Notes: generated by a model from the letters alone, not told the origin. 64,000 nt of DNA from Microbacterium phyllosphaerae (GCF_017876435.1 NZ_JAGIOA010000001.1:992001-1056000); one strand, 5' to 3'; counted from the first letter of the stretch, positions 1-9,455 are shown. Made by a program: numbers and translations.

Positions 1-1351
1 GGCCGCCGAGCACGTGTCGCGCCTCGGCGGCGTCGAGCTCCGCGGGCACGGGATCGAAGGAGTACGCCTTCTCGACCGTCGTCACGGTGCCGGTCGGGAT
101 CGGCTCCGAGTCGAGATCGGACTCGCGATAGTCGAGGTACACCGTGTCTTCCGGGCAGGCGACCACGTCGTGCCCCGAGCGGGCAGCGGTGAGAGCGCCG
201 ACATTGCCGCGCCAGGAGAGCACGGTCGCACCGTCGGCGAGCCCTCCCTCGAGGATCTCGTCCCAGCCGAGCAGCTTGCGCCCGCGCGACGCCAGGTGCT
301 GGCCGATACGGCTGACGAACCAGCTCTGCAGCTCCTCCTCGTCGTGCAGGCCGAGCTCCCGCATCCGATCCTGGGTCCGCTCGTCCTCGACCCACTGGAT
401 CTTGGGGCACTCGTCTCCGCCGATGCAGATGTACTCCGAGGGGAACAGGTCGACGATCTCGTCGAGCACGTCCGACAGGAACCGGATGGTCGACTCCTCG
501 ACGTTGAAGATCACCGGATTGATGCCCCAGCGGGTCCATGGGGTGGTCGGTGCGCCGTCGGCGTCGCCGACACCCAGCTCGGGATACGCGGCCACGGCCG
601 CCTGCGCATGGCCCGGGAGCTCGATCTCGGGCACCACGGTGATCCCGCGTGCGGTCGCGTACGCCACGATCTCGCGGATGTCGTCCTGCGTGTAGAAGCC
701 GCCGTGCGGTCGCCCGTCGGTGTCGGATCCGTGCTCTGCTCCGAGCTGGGTCTCGGGGCGCCAGCCGCCCACCTCGGTGAGGCGGGGGTACCTGGTGATC
801 TCGACCCGCCAGCCCTGGTCGTCGGTGAGGTGCAGATGCAGGGTGTTGAGGCGGTGCATCGCCAGCAGGTCGATGAACCGCAGGACGTCACGTGTCGGTG
901 CGAAGTGGCGGACGACGTCGAGCATGGCTCCACGCCAGGGGAACTTCGGGGCGTCCTGCACGCGCGTGGCGGGGGTGGTCCAGCGCACGGTCGTGCCCGG
1001 GGACCGCCGATACACGGCAGCCGGGAACAGCTGCAGCAGGGCCTGGACGGCCCAGTGTCCGCCTCGCTCGGTCGACGCGGCGAGCCGGACCGACGCCGGT
1101 GTGGTCTCGAGATCGAAGGCCTCGTCGGCGAGCGACCGATCGACATCCAGACGGATGCTCACGGCGTCGCGCGCTGCGGTGTCGGACACGCTCAGCGGAA
1201 GCACGAACCCGGTCGCCGCCCGCAGTCGCTCCTGCAGTCTCAGGGCCGGCTGGGCGAGGTCGGGGTGGCTCGAGATCGCGGCATCCGCGGTGAGCTCGAA
1301 CTCGCCGGGCGACGTGATCTGGGTCGTGGGTCGAGGAAGAAGGGTCGACAT
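1..1351 (-). CDS. Beta-N-acetylhexosaminidase (GH20), 3' end cut by window edge
   Basis: Exo-acting glycosidase that removes terminal GlcNAc/GalNAc residues from chitooligosaccharides or glycans. The first 450 codons are visible; the C-terminus lies beyond position 1. An N-terminal GH20b-like alpha/beta domain spans about residues 1-120, followed by the (beta/alpha)8 barrel with the family signature Asp-Glu pair at D313-E314 inside IGGDEC. The HRLNTLHLHLTDDQGWR and FPWRGAMLDVVRHF segments are typical of the family. The ATG at 1351 follows AGGGAG at a normal distance. No signal peptide is visible, so the enzyme is probably cytoplasmic and acts on imported oligosaccharides. It is divergent from the ABC importer at 1612, suggesting a shared substrate. 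Exact sugar specificity is inferred. Confidence 0.93.
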   Translation of the reverse strand, partial: MSTLLPRPTTQITSPGEFELTADAAISSHPDLAQPALRLQERLRAATGFVLPLSVSDTAARDAVSIRLDVDRSLADEAFDLETTPASVRLAASTERGGHWAVQALLQLFPAAVYRRSPGTTVRWTTPATRVQDAPKFPWRGAMLDVVRHFAPTRDVLRFIDLLAMHRLNTLHLHLTDDQGWRVEITRYPRLTEVGGWRPETQLGAEHGSDTDGRPHGGFYTQDDIREIVAYATARGITVVPEIELPGHAQAAVAAYPELGVGDADGAPTTPWTRWGINPVIFNVEESTIRFLSDVLDEIVDLFPSEYICIGGDECPKIQWVEDERTQDRMRELGLHDEEELQSWFVSRIGQHLASRGRKLLGWDEILEGGLADGATVLSWRGNVGALTAARSGHDVVACPEDTVYLDYRESDLDSEPIPTGTVTTVEKAYSFDPVPAELDAAEARHVLGG

Positions 1352-1385
1352 TCGGGCGAACTCCCTGATTGTTTCGGGTGGGCAG

Positions 1386-1436
1386 GAATTAGTTGGTTAC
1401 ATGCCCTAATAGTTAGTAAATAAAGTGACCTAATTC
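1386..1436. promoter_or_regulatory. Candidate ROK-type operator region between divergent GH20 and ABC genes
   Basis: This AT-rich island in GC-rich DNA contains an inverted repeat GAATTAG (1386-1392) / CTAATTC (1430-1436), centred on a tighter CTAA-N3-TTAG dyad at 1406-1416. TTAG/CTAA half-sites are common in operators of ROK repressors, and two ROK genes close this operon (6469, 7581), so they are the likely binders. The assignment to a regulator is inference. Confidence 0.5.
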
Positions 1437-1518
1437 AACGGCCAAGATTGTCGCCGGAAGCGAAACAATGCCGTCATAACGCTGAAACCTAACAGATCTA
1501 TAAATGCCAACATAATGA

Positions 1519-1548
1519 TTGACAACGGATATGCAACAGATGTGTACT
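1519..1548 (+). promoter_or_regulatory. Sigma-70-like promoter of the first ABC operon
   Basis: A perfect -35 TTGACA (1519-1524) is followed after 18 nt by TGTACT (1543-1548), which matches TATAAT at 4 of 6 positions. The implied transcript has a leader of roughly 55 nt before the GTG at 1612. Confidence 0.5.
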
Positions 1549-1611
1549 AACTTTCACGAACGAAACATCGACGTATCCGTTCGCGGTATCCCACCCACCA
1601 AGGAGAATTCA

Positions 1612-2934
1612 GTGGCAATCAAGAAGTTGGCGACGTTCGGTGCCATCGGCATCGTCTCCGCTCTCGCCCTCAGCGCATGTTCCGGTTCGGCCGGTGCCGG
1701 CAACGCCGGTGCCCCCAGCGACGGAAAGGTCCCCGAGGTCGACGGATCGGGCGAGACGCTCACGGTCTGGGTCATGGACGGCGACTACACGCCCGACACG
1801 CTCGACGAGATCAACAAGCGCTTCACCGAGGAGACCGGCGCGGAGGTGAACCTCCAGAAGCAGACCTGGGACGGCATCACCACGAAGGTCACGACGGCGC
1901 TCGCCACCGACACCCCGCCCGATGTGATCGACATGGGCAATACGCAGATCGCGAGCTACGCCGCGAACGGCGGACTGCTCGACCTCACGGCGTACAAGGA
2001 TGACCTGGCCCAGGGCCAGACCTGGCTCGACGGACTCGTCGACCCCGCGACGATCGATGGCAGCCTCTACGGGGTACCCGGATTCGCCGGTGCTCGCGCC
2101 GTGATCTACAACAAGAAGATGTGGGCGGAAGCGGGCGTCACCGAGGTCCCGACCACGTATGACGAGCTGACGGCGGCCCTCGACAAGGTCGCGGCAGCCA
2201 ACGCGCAGACGCCCGACTTCTCACCGTTCTACCTGCCTGGTCAGTACTTCTACGCGGGAATGCAGTTCGTCTGGGACGCCGGTGGGGACATCGCATCCGA
2301 GAAGGGCGGCGAGTGGACCTCGGGCTTCGGCTCGGACGAGGCCCTCGAGGGCCTCGAGGCGTTCAAGGAGTTCCAGAACATGTACTCCACCGCGGCATCC
2401 GCGACTCTCGACACCTTCGAGCCGAATCAGGGTCAGATCTTCGCTGACGGCAAGACCTCGGCGATCCTCAACACGAACACCGGTGCGATCCTGAAGATCA
2501 ACCCGGATCTCGAGCCGGACCTCGGGTCCTTCCCGTTCCCCGGCCTCTCGGGCGAGGCTCAGCCGGTCATGCTCGGAGGCTCCGACTGGGCGATCCCGGT
2601 GAAGTCGCAGAACTCTGATCTCGCCCTGAACTGGGTCAAGATCGCCGCCAGCCCCGAGGTTCAGAAGGACTTCGTGTTCGGCGTCGACGGGTGGATCCCG
2701 AACAGCACGGAGGGCATCGAGTTCGCGCAGGAGACGCTGGATGACGTCAAGGTGAGCTTCTTCACCGCCGCACTCCGGTCGAAGGCCACGCCGGCCAACG
2801 CCAACTGGACCACGATCGAGAGCAACAAGGACATCAACAACCTGTTCTCCTCGATCGCCTCGGGCTCGAAGTCCGTCGACGAGGCGGCGACCGCCTTCGA
2901 CGACGCGGCCGACAAGACGCTCAACACCAAGTAG
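1612..2934 (+). CDS. Sugar ABC transporter substrate-binding lipoprotein (family 1)
   Basis: Extracytoplasmic binding protein that delivers a sugar or oligosaccharide to the permeases at 3043 and 4023. It has 440 residues. A lipoprotein signal peptide ends in a LSAC lipobox with the lipidated Cys at residue 23, followed by a flexible Gly/Ser/Ala linker. The body (VWVMDGDYTPDTLDEINKRF near the mature N-terminus, later LGGSDWAIPVKS) is typical of MalE/UgpB-like proteins. The GTG at 1612 is chosen over upstream in-frame starts because AAGGAG at 1600-1605 is correctly spaced and the signal peptide starts there. The nearby GH20 gene suggests a GlcNAc-containing substrate, but the protein alone does not prove it. 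Confidence 0.93.
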   Translation: MAIKKLATFGAIGIVSALALSACSGSAGAGNAGAPSDGKVPEVDGSGETLTVWVMDGDYTPDTLDEINKRFTEETGAEVNLQKQTWDGITTKVTTALATDTPPDVIDMGNTQIASYAANGGLLDLTAYKDDLAQGQTWLDGLVDPATIDGSLYGVPGFAGARAVIYNKKMWAEAGVTEVPTTYDELTAALDKVAAANAQTPDFSPFYLPGQYFYAGMQFVWDAGGDIASEKGGEWTSGFGSDEALEGLEAFKEFQNMYSTAASATLDTFEPNQGQIFADGKTSAILNTNTGAILKINPDLEPDLGSFPFPGLSGEAQPVMLGGSDWAIPVKSQNSDLALNWVKIAASPEVQKDFVFGVDGWIPNSTEGIEFAQETLDDVKVSFFTAALRSKATPANANWTTIESNKDINNLFSSIASGSKSVDEAATAFDDAADKTLNTK

Positions 2935-2940
2935 CACCTC

Positions 2941-2979
2941 GGATGCCGCGCGCCCGCGCATCGCGGACGTGCGGCATCC
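2941..2979 (+). terminator. Intercistronic hairpin after the binding-protein gene
   Basis: GGATGCCGC (2941-2949) pairs perfectly with GCGGCATCC (2971-2979), and further GC pairing is possible inside the loop. No T-tract follows and the downstream gene lies on the same strand, so it more likely attenuates or stabilises mRNA, raising binding-protein levels over permease levels, than ends the operon. Confidence 0.55.
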
Positions 2980-3042
2980 TCCCACCCAGTACTTCCTCGG
3001 CCCCGTGAACCGGCGGTGCCCCGACCACCGAAAGGCGAACCC

Positions 3043-4023
3043 GTGGTCACCACACCCGTCGTGTCACCGCCGTCAGTGAAGACGCGAACACCTCGTCCCC
3101 CGTCGCCCCGCGCTCGGCGCACGGCGAGCAGCCGCCGGAGCACGGCCCCGTTCTGGCTCTTGACGCCGGCGGGCCTGATGATCCTGTTCGTCACCCTGCT
3201 GCCGATCGGCTTCCTCGTCTTCACGTCCTTCACGAACTACAACCAGCGGACGCTTTTCACGGGAGCCTTCGACTTCGTCGGTCTGGATCAGTACGCCGCG
3301 GTGCTGGCCGACCGGGAGTTCTGGCTGTCCCTCACGCGCACGATCGTCTTCACGGCGGCTCTGGTCGTGGGCAGTGTGGCGATCGGCGCGGGGATGTCGC
3401 ATCTCATGACGCGCCTGCCCTCCGGCATCCGTTATCTCACCACCGTCGTGCTGATCCTGGCCTGGGCCATGCCGAACGTCGCCTCGTCGATCGTCTGGTC
3501 GTGGCTCTTCCAGCCGCAGTACGGCGTGATCAACTGGATGCTCACGCAGCTCGGCATCTTCGGCGACATGACCAGCAAGGACTGGTCGTCCGATCCGGTG
3601 CTCGCGTGGGTCTGCATCTGGATGCTCGTCGTCTGGCAGGCCGTCCCCTTCATCGCGCTGACCCTGTACGCCGCCGAGACGCAGGTCGCGGTCGAGCTGA
3701 AGGAGGCCGCCCGGCTCGACGGAGCATCCGAATGGCGCATCTATCGCGTCGTCGTGCTGCCCTCGATCGCACCGACGATCCTGCTCGTGACGATGCTCTC
3801 GATCATCTGGGACTTCAACGTCTTCAACCAGATCTGGCTCATCTCCGAGGGCGGTCCCGACGGGGCGACCTCGACACTCGGCGTCTTCACCTACACGACG
3901 GCGTTCTCCGGCAACCTGCAGATCGGGGCGGGGTCGGCGATCGCCGTGGCCTCGACCGTCATCCTCGCGGCGCTCAGCGCCGTGTACATCCGACACCTCG
4001 TGCGGTCGGGAGAGGACCTCTGA
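3043..4023 (+). CDS. Carbohydrate ABC transporter permease (MalF/UgpA type)
   Basis: Inner-membrane half of the importer, 326 residues with six predicted membrane helices after a basic, Pro-rich N-terminal tail. The cytoplasmic EAA loop that docks the ATPase is clear (EAARLDGASEWRIYRVVVLP, near residues 220-240). The GTG at 3043 is preferred to 3016 because an AAAGG sits 6-9 nt upstream. It overlaps the second permease by ATGA at 4023, indicating translational coupling. No ATPase gene is in the operon, so a shared MsiK-type ATPase elsewhere in the genome is likely, as is usual for CUT1 importers of actinobacteria. Confidence 0.93.
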   Translation: MVTTPVVSPPSVKTRTPRPPSPRARRTASSRRSTAPFWLLTPAGLMILFVTLLPIGFLVFTSFTNYNQRTLFTGAFDFVGLDQYAAVLADREFWLSLTRTIVFTAALVVGSVAIGAGMSHLMTRLPSGIRYLTTVVLILAWAMPNVASSIVWSWLFQPQYGVINWMLTQLGIFGDMTSKDWSSDPVLAWVCIWMLVVWQAVPFIALTLYAAETQVAVELKEAARLDGASEWRIYRVVVLPSIAPTILLVTMLSIIWDFNVFNQIWLISEGGPDGATSTLGVFTYTTAFSGNLQIGAGSAIAVASTVILAALSAVYIRHLVRSGEDL

Positions 4024-4931
4024 TGACCACGACGACCACCGCCCCGGCTCCCGCGGCGACCACGACCACGACGACCGCCACCGGACGCAGGCGACGCCGA
4101 CGCCGCACCCCCTGGGTCAGCAGCAGCATCGCGATCCTCTTCTGCATCGTGTGGGCGTTCCCGGTGTACTGGATGATCAACACCGCGTTCAAGCCGCGGT
4201 CGGAGATGCTCAGCAGCACGCCGCACTTCCTCCCCGAATCGCCCACGCTCGACAACTTCTTCACGGCGATCGGCAAGGGCCAGTTCCACATCTATCTGCA
4301 GAACTCCGTGATCGTCGTCACCGGTGCGGTGGTGTTCGCGATCGTGCTCGGCCTGTTCGCGGCGGCCGCGCTGTCGCGGTTCCGGTTCCGCGGCCGTCGG
4401 CCCATCCTGGTGCTCATCCTCATCGTCCAGATGCTGCCGGGCACAGCGCTGCTCATCCCGCAGTTCCTGATCTTCAACTCGATGGGACTCCTGGGGACCT
4501 ACTGGGGCCTGATCCTCTCGTACGTCGCGAGCGTGCTCCCGTTCTCGATCTGGGTGATGCGCGGGTTCTTCCTCGCCATCCCGATCGAGCTCGACGAGGC
4601 CGCCCGCATCGACGGCGCCACGACGTGGCAGGTGCTCACCCGGGTGCTGTTCCCGCTCGTGATGCCCGGCATCATCTCGAGCAGCGTGTTCGCGTTCATC
4701 GCCGCCTGGAACGACTACATCGTCGCGTTCACGTTCATGAAGGATCAGGCGAATTACACGCTGCCCGTGTGGTTGAACTCCTTCACCGTCTCGGTCGGCG
4801 GCGAGATGGGCACGGACTACGGCGGGCAGATGGCCGCAGCGACGCTGTTCGCTCTCCCTGTCGTCGTCTTCTTCATGATCATCCAACGCAACCTGGTGAC
4901 CGGCATGTCCGCCGGCGCCGTGAAGGGCTGA
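4023..4931 (+). CDS. Carbohydrate ABC transporter permease (MalG/UgpE type)
   Basis: Second membrane subunit of the importer, 302 residues. After a Thr/Ala-rich and then Arg-rich (six Arg) cytoplasmic N-terminus there are six hydrophobic helices and the EAA loop (DEAARIDGATTWQVLTRVLFP). The C-terminus ends in the typical MSAGAVKG. The start codon overlaps the preceding stop (ATGA), and the next gene begins 3 nt after its stop, so all are probably one transcript. Confidence 0.93.
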   Translation: MTTTTTAPAPAATTTTTTATGRRRRRRRTPWVSSSIAILFCIVWAFPVYWMINTAFKPRSEMLSSTPHFLPESPTLDNFFTAIGKGQFHIYLQNSVIVVTGAVVFAIVLGLFAAAALSRFRFRGRRPILVLILIVQMLPGTALLIPQFLIFNSMGLLGTYWGLILSYVASVLPFSIWVMRGFFLAIPIELDEAARIDGATTWQVLTRVLFPLVMPGIISSSVFAFIAAWNDYIVAFTFMKDQANYTLPVWLNSFTVSVGGEMGTDYGGQMAAATLFALPVVVFFMIIQRNLVTGMSAGAVKG

Positions 4932-4934
4932 CCG

Positions 4935-6434
4935 ATGTCTGCGACGAACGGCCGCGATCGGCCGAAGACGAAGGCGGTCGTCCTGACCACCGCAGCGACC
5001 CTGATGATCCTGGCGACGATCGGCGCCGGTGTGCAGCCGGCACTCGCCGCACCCTCCTCGGCGGGAACCGCGGCGGCCGGGGCTGCGGGGACCGTGGACT
5101 GGTACGTCGCGCCCGACGGAACGGTCGACTACGAGCACTCGGCGGCGCTGGCCTACGAGTTCCTCGACGACCGGGTCGACGAGTACTGCAGCGCAGACGG
5201 CATGTGCCTGCCGCGGAGCTACCAGGGCGGGTTCTTCTCGACCCCCGACTGGGAGTTCACGTCGTCGTTCGTGTACGACGACGCGCTGATCGTCATGGCC
5301 TATGCGGCGAGGGGGCTTCCCGACGACATCCGTCGGGCGCAGTCGATCGGCGACGCGCTGCTGTTCGTGCAGCAGAACGACCCGGACTTCTCCGACGGGC
5401 GCACCAGGGCGTCGTATCAGCCTGCGAGCCTCCGTGCCGGCGCTGTCGAGATCGGATCCTCGGCGTCGAACACCGGCAATCAGGCGTGGGTGGGGATGGC
5501 GCTCGCCCGTCTCTTCGACGTCACCGGCGAACGGAAGTACCTCGACGGAGCCCTGCGGTTGGCCGACTGGATCCAGCAGAACACGGCCGACACCGAGCAG
5601 GCGCCCTTCGGCTACACCGGCGGACAGGATGCCGACGGCAACCCGTTCACGTTCAAGTCGACCGAGCACAACATCGATGTCGCCGCCTTCTTCACGCAGA
5701 TGTCTGCGCTCACCGGCGATGCGGTGTGGGCGGATCGGGCGGCCGTCGCCGCGGGCTTCGTCGCCGCGATGCAGACCGAGGACGGCCACCTGTGGACGGG
5801 GACCCATCCGGATGGCGTCTCGACGAACTATTACCCGATCCCCGAGGACCCTCAGACCTGGAGCTACCTCGCGACGCTCGACGACCGATATGCGTCCGCG
5901 CTGGCATGGACGGTCGAGAACCTGCATGCGACCGACGGTCCGTACGCGGGGCCCGCGTTCAGCAGCGCCGATGTGTCGAAGGTCTGGTTCGAGGGGTCGG
6001 GGCAGCTGGCTCTCGCCCTGCGCACCCGCGACTCCGCCGGTGACGCGGACTACACGCAGTCGATCCTCGCTTCGGCGGAGCTCGCTCAGCGGCAGGCCGC
6101 GAACGGCGACGGCCGAGGGATCGTCGCGTCGTCGAGCGACGGACTCGACACCGGGTTCGGCGACCTCTACTACTCGAGCCTCCACACCGGAGCGACCGCG
6201 TGGTACCTCCTCGCGGTCACGGGGTACAACCCGTTCCGCCTCGCGGTGGATCCCGAGACGCCGACGGTCCCGAGTCCCGAGGGCGAGGGCGAAGGCGTCG
6301 CGCCGATCGCCGACGCATCCGACGATGTCCTGGCCGAGAGCGGCTCCGAGGCCCCTGTCGTCGCGATCGGCATCGGCGGGTTCGCGCTCCTCGTCGGGGT
6401 GACCCTGCTGCGACGTCGTCATGCCGCGAGGTGA
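4935..6434 (+). CDS. Cell-wall-anchored six-hairpin glycosidase-like protein
   Basis: A 499-residue secreted protein. It has an N-terminal signal peptide (about residues 1-39, ending near ALA-AP), an alpha/alpha-toroid glycosidase-like body (about 50-430, with TEHNIDVAAFF and WFEGSGQLALALR typical of six-hairpin hydrolases) and an acidic Pro/Glu linker. The C-terminal sorting signal has LAESG at residues 466-470, a hydrophobic helix and an Arg-rich tail. This resembles actinobacterial LAxTG sortase substrates with Ser in place of Thr. It is probably held at the surface to trim glycans whose products enter through the co-transcribed importer. I do not recognise the GH family, and catalytic residues cannot be assigned by eye. 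Confidence 0.75.
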   Translation: MSATNGRDRPKTKAVVLTTAATLMILATIGAGVQPALAAPSSAGTAAAGAAGTVDWYVAPDGTVDYEHSAALAYEFLDDRVDEYCSADGMCLPRSYQGGFFSTPDWEFTSSFVYDDALIVMAYAARGLPDDIRRAQSIGDALLFVQQNDPDFSDGRTRASYQPASLRAGAVEIGSSASNTGNQAWVGMALARLFDVTGERKYLDGALRLADWIQQNTADTEQAPFGYTGGQDADGNPFTFKSTEHNIDVAAFFTQMSALTGDAVWADRAAVAAGFVAAMQTEDGHLWTGTHPDGVSTNYYPIPEDPQTWSYLATLDDRYASALAWTVENLHATDGPYAGPAFSSADVSKVWFEGSGQLALALRTRDSAGDADYTQSILASAELAQRQAANGDGRGIVASSSDGLDTGFGDLYYSSLHTGATAWYLLAVTGYNPFRLAVDPETPTVPSPEGEGEGVAPIADASDDVLAESGSEAPVVAIGIGGFALLVGVTLLRRRHAAR

Positions 6435-6468
6435 TGCCGATCCCGGGTCGGGCGGGAGACAATGGGCT

Positions 6469-7584
6469 GTGGCCGATCTCCGCATCACGACCAAGGCGCT
6501 CCCCGAGCACAATCGCGTGCGCAATCGCGCGATGCTGCTGCAGACGCTGTTCCACGAGGGGCCGCGCAGTCGGGCGGACATCGCCCGCGGATCGGGGCTC
6601 AACAAGGTCACCGTCTCGACCATCGTCGGCGAGCTGATCGATCAGGGCATCCTCGTCGAGGCGGGGCATGCGGCGGAGGGCCGCGTGGGAAAGCCGGCGA
6701 CGCTGGTCGCCCTCGACGACGACTCCCGCTCGATCATCAGCCTCGACCTCTCCGACGCGCAGTCGTTCCGGGGCGCGGTCATGAATCTGCGCGGGGAGGT
6801 GTCGCACGAGCGCCGAGTCGATGCGCTCACCGAGCGCGGCGACGACGCGATCGCGCGCGTCATCGCGATGATCGAGGAGCTGCTCGCCGAGGCATCCGCT
6901 CCCGTCCTCGGGATCGGCGTCGGCAGCCCCGGCGTGGTCGACCGTGACGGCGTCGTGCGCTTCGCGCCCCATCTCGGCTGGTTCGGCGCTGACCTGCGTG
7001 GGTCTCTGAAGGAGCGCTTCGGTCTGCCGGTGCACATCGTCAACGACGCCAACGGCATGGCTCTCGCGGTGCACACCTTCCGCGAGAACGACGACGGCCG
7101 CAGCATCCTGATCCTGACCATCCAGCGTGGAGCGGGGGCGGGGCTGATCATCGGCGAGACGCTGATCGACGGCGTCGACTTCATGGCGGGCGAGATCGGC
7201 CACGTGGTGGTGGATCCGACACGCGACACCACCTGTCTGTGCGGACGCCCCGGATGCCTCGACGCGATCGTCGCGGTACCGGCGCTGCGCGCGCGCCTCG
7301 ACGCCGGTGAGAACCGCGACGAGGTCATGGACGACGCGGCGGACGCGCTCGCCGCTGCCGTGGCTCCGATCATCTCGATGCTGGGTGCGACCCGCATCGT
7401 GCTCGTCGGCCCGGAGGACATCCTCGACGAGACGTTCGCGCAGCGGACCCAGCGGTGTCTGACCGACCGCACGCTTCCGTCGACGACCAGCACGATCGGC
7501 GTCGAGATCGGCTCGGACGGCGGACTGCTCGCGCTGCAGGGCCCCCTGGTCGCGGTGCTCTCGGCGGAATTGGGCATCTCGTGA
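6469..7584 (+). CDS. ROK family transcriptional regulator 1
   Basis: A 371-residue repressor with an N-terminal winged HTH (about residues 12-70; RADIARGSGLNKVTVSTIVGEL) and a ROK sugar-kinase-like domain (GVGSPGVVDRDG, NDANG, GEIGH, and the zinc-type motif CLCGRPGCLDA). It probably senses a sugar or sugar phosphate and controls the 1612-6434 operon. The GTG at 6469 is chosen because a GACAAT -10-like hexamer lies 5 nt before it; an ATG at 6421 would overlap the preceding gene by 14 nt. The HTH makes a regulator more likely than an active kinase. Confidence 0.88.
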   Translation: MADLRITTKALPEHNRVRNRAMLLQTLFHEGPRSRADIARGSGLNKVTVSTIVGELIDQGILVEAGHAAEGRVGKPATLVALDDDSRSIISLDLSDAQSFRGAVMNLRGEVSHERRVDALTERGDDAIARVIAMIEELLAEASAPVLGIGVGSPGVVDRDGVVRFAPHLGWFGADLRGSLKERFGLPVHIVNDANGMALAVHTFRENDDGRSILILTIQRGAGAGLIIGETLIDGVDFMAGEIGHVVVDPTRDTTCLCGRPGCLDAIVAVPALRARLDAGENRDEVMDDAADALAAAVAPIISMLGATRIVLVGPEDILDETFAQRTQRCLTDRTLPSTTSTIGVEIGSDGGLLALQGPLVAVLSAELGIS

Positions 7585-8690
7585 CGAACCGCGGCACCGA
7601 GAAGGCCCTGCCGGAGCACACCCGGCAGGTCAACCGCTCCCTGATCCTGCGCACGCTCTTCCGCAGTGATGCGATGAGTCGAGCGGACCTCGCCAGAGCG
7701 ACCGGACTCACCAGGGTGAGCGTGTCGCGCATCGTCGATCACCTCGCGGCCGAAGGGGTCGTGCGCGAGAGCGGGCCGAGCCCCGAGGGGAGGGTCGGCA
7801 AGCCGAGCACCCTCATCGCGTTGAACCCCGATTCCTATCACGTGGTCACACTCGACCTCTCGGCCTACGCGGAGCTGAGCGGGGCGATCATGAACCTCGA
7901 CGGCGAGGTGGTGCATTCGACGAGCGTGCCCACCGACGGCGCTCGGGGCGCCGCGCTGGTCGACAAGGTCTGCGCGCTGGCCTCGGTGCTGGTCAAGCGG
8001 TCGACCGTGCGGGTCCTCGGTGTGGGCATCGGCTCTCCCGGTGTCGTCAACACCGAGGGTGTCGTCCTCGAGGCCGTGGCCTTCGACTGGCACGGGCTCG
8101 ATCTCGGTGCGGCGCTCTCGGCCGCGGTCTCCGTGCCCGTTCACATCGCGAACGACGCCAATGCCGCCGCTCTCGCCGCGCGAACCTACGGTCAGCCGGG
8201 CGTCGACAACCTGGCGCTCGTGCGGATCGGCCAGGGGATCGGCAGCGGCGTGATCGTGGGTGGCGCGCTCGTCACCGGCGACCGCTTCACGGCCGGCGAG
8301 ATCGGCCACGTGCTCGTCGACGAGGGCGGCGAGGTGTGCCGATGCGGCCGACGCGGCTGCCTCGAGGTCGTGGCCGCGGTGCCCTACGTGCGTCGCCTGC
8401 TCGCGGAGCCCGACGCATCCGCCGACGAGATCCTGACTCGCGCAGGGCGAGCTCTCGGGCGTGTGCTCACCCCGGTCGTCGCCGCTCTCGGCCTCGAGCA
8501 GGTCGTGCTGTCCGGACCCCTCGACATCGTCGGCGGGGTCTTCCTCGACGAGACGCGCGCGGCGATCGAGCACGAGGCGCTGGCGATCGTGACCGACGAC
8601 TTCGAGATCCGTGTGGCGGTGCGCGGCGACGACATCGTCCTGCTCGGCGGTACCGCGCTGGTGGTCGCCGAGGAGCTCGGCATCCGCTGA
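7581..8690 (+). CDS. ROK family transcriptional regulator 2
   Basis: A 369-residue paralogue of the preceding gene, with the same LPEH-R-x-VNRS leader, winged HTH (SRADLARATGLTRVSVSRIVDHL) and ROK domain (GVGIGSPGVVNTEG, NDANAAAL, GEIGHVLVDEGG, CRCGRRGCLEV). Its GTG start overlaps the upstream stop (GTGA at 7581-7584), so the two regulators are translationally coupled. The pair may form a heteromer or answer to two different sugars; it most likely arose by tandem duplication. The end lies 57 nt from the convergent purQ. Confidence 0.88.
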   Translation: MTNRGTEKALPEHTRQVNRSLILRTLFRSDAMSRADLARATGLTRVSVSRIVDHLAAEGVVRESGPSPEGRVGKPSTLIALNPDSYHVVTLDLSAYAELSGAIMNLDGEVVHSTSVPTDGARGAALVDKVCALASVLVKRSTVRVLGVGIGSPGVVNTEGVVLEAVAFDWHGLDLGAALSAAVSVPVHIANDANAAALAARTYGQPGVDNLALVRIGQGIGSGVIVGGALVTGDRFTAGEIGHVLVDEGGEVCRCGRRGCLEVVAAVPYVRRLLAEPDASADEILTRAGRALGRVLTPVVAALGLEQVVLSGPLDIVGGVFLDETRAAIEHEALAIVTDDFEIRVAVRGDDIVLLGGTALVVAEELGIR

Positions 8691-8747
8691 TCGCGGCCCG
8701 ATGCGGATGCTCTCCGCAGACCGCCGGTTCTCTCGCTGTGCCGCGGC

Positions 8748-9455
8748 CTACGCGGCGACGCGTGCGACCGCGGCGATCGCGCTGGTGAAGAAGTCGAGTC
8801 CGTCGATGCCCGAGCGCATGGCCGCGGCGGTGTCGGGGCCGAAGCCCGCCTCGGTGGCGTGCTCGGGGTGCGGCATGAGCCCCACGACGTTGCCCGCCTC
8901 GTTGGTGAGTCCGGCGATGTCGCGCAGCGACCCGTTCGGGTTCACGCCCGCATAGCGGAACGCGACGAGGCCCTCGCCCTCGAGACGGTCGAGGGTCTCT
9001 TCGTCGGCGATGTATCCGCCGTCGGCGTTCTTCAGCGGGATCGTGATCTCCTGGCCGGTGCGGAACCTGTTGGTCCACGCCGTGTCGGAGTTCTCGACGA
9101 TGAGCTTCTGGTCGCGACGCACGAAGTGCTGGTGGTCGTTGCGGATCAGGCCGCCGGGCAGCAGGTGCGCCTCGACGAGCATCTGGAAGCCGTTGCAGAT
9201 GCCGAGGATCGGCATGCCCTTGGCCGCTGCGTCCTTGACCTCGGCCATGATCGGCGAGAGCGCGGCGATCGCACCGGCGCGCAGGTAGTCGCCGTAGCTG
9301 AAGCCACCGGGGAGGACGAGGGCGTCGACGCCTTCGAGATCGTGCGAGCCGTGCCACAGGGCGACGGGCTCGGCGCCGGCGATGCGCACGGCGCGCTGCG
9401 CGTCGCGGTCGTCGAGCGAGCCGGGGAAGGTGATGACCCCGATGCGCGTGGTCAC
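8748..9455 (-). CDS. purQ: Phosphoribosylformylglycinamidine synthase, glutaminase subunit
   Basis: Hydrolyses glutamine and channels ammonia to PurL for the FGAR to FGAM step of purine synthesis. The 235-residue class I amidotransferase has its catalytic Cys at C87 (GICNGFQ) and the His/Glu of the triad in MPHPEH near residue 203. The [12 protein letters not shown] oxyanion segment is typical. It overlaps purS by 4 nt (ATGA); both are needed with the small-type PurL, which is not in this window. Confidence 0.97.
   Translation of the reverse strand: MTTRIGVITFPGSLDDRDAQRAVRIAGAEPVALWHGSHDLEGVDALVLPGGFSYGDYLRAGAIAALSPIMAEVKDAAAKGMPILGICNGFQMLVEAHLLPGGLIRNDHQHFVRRDQKLIVENSDTAWTNRFRTGQEITIPLKNADGGYIADEETLDRLEGEGLVAFRYAGVNPNGSLRDIAGLTNEAGNVVGLMPHPEHATEAGFGPDTAAAMRSGIDGLDFFTSAIAAVARVAA

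Noticed and set aside
1352..1611. A tRNA or small RNA in the AT-rich gap
   Set aside because: No cloverleaf or terminator was visible; the stretch is explained by a promoter and operator repeats.
3891..6623. Long minus-strand open frame (about 900 codons) opposite the first ABC operon
   Set aside because: It is a GC-driven antisense shadow of two permeases and a hydrolase with clear domains and overlapping starts.
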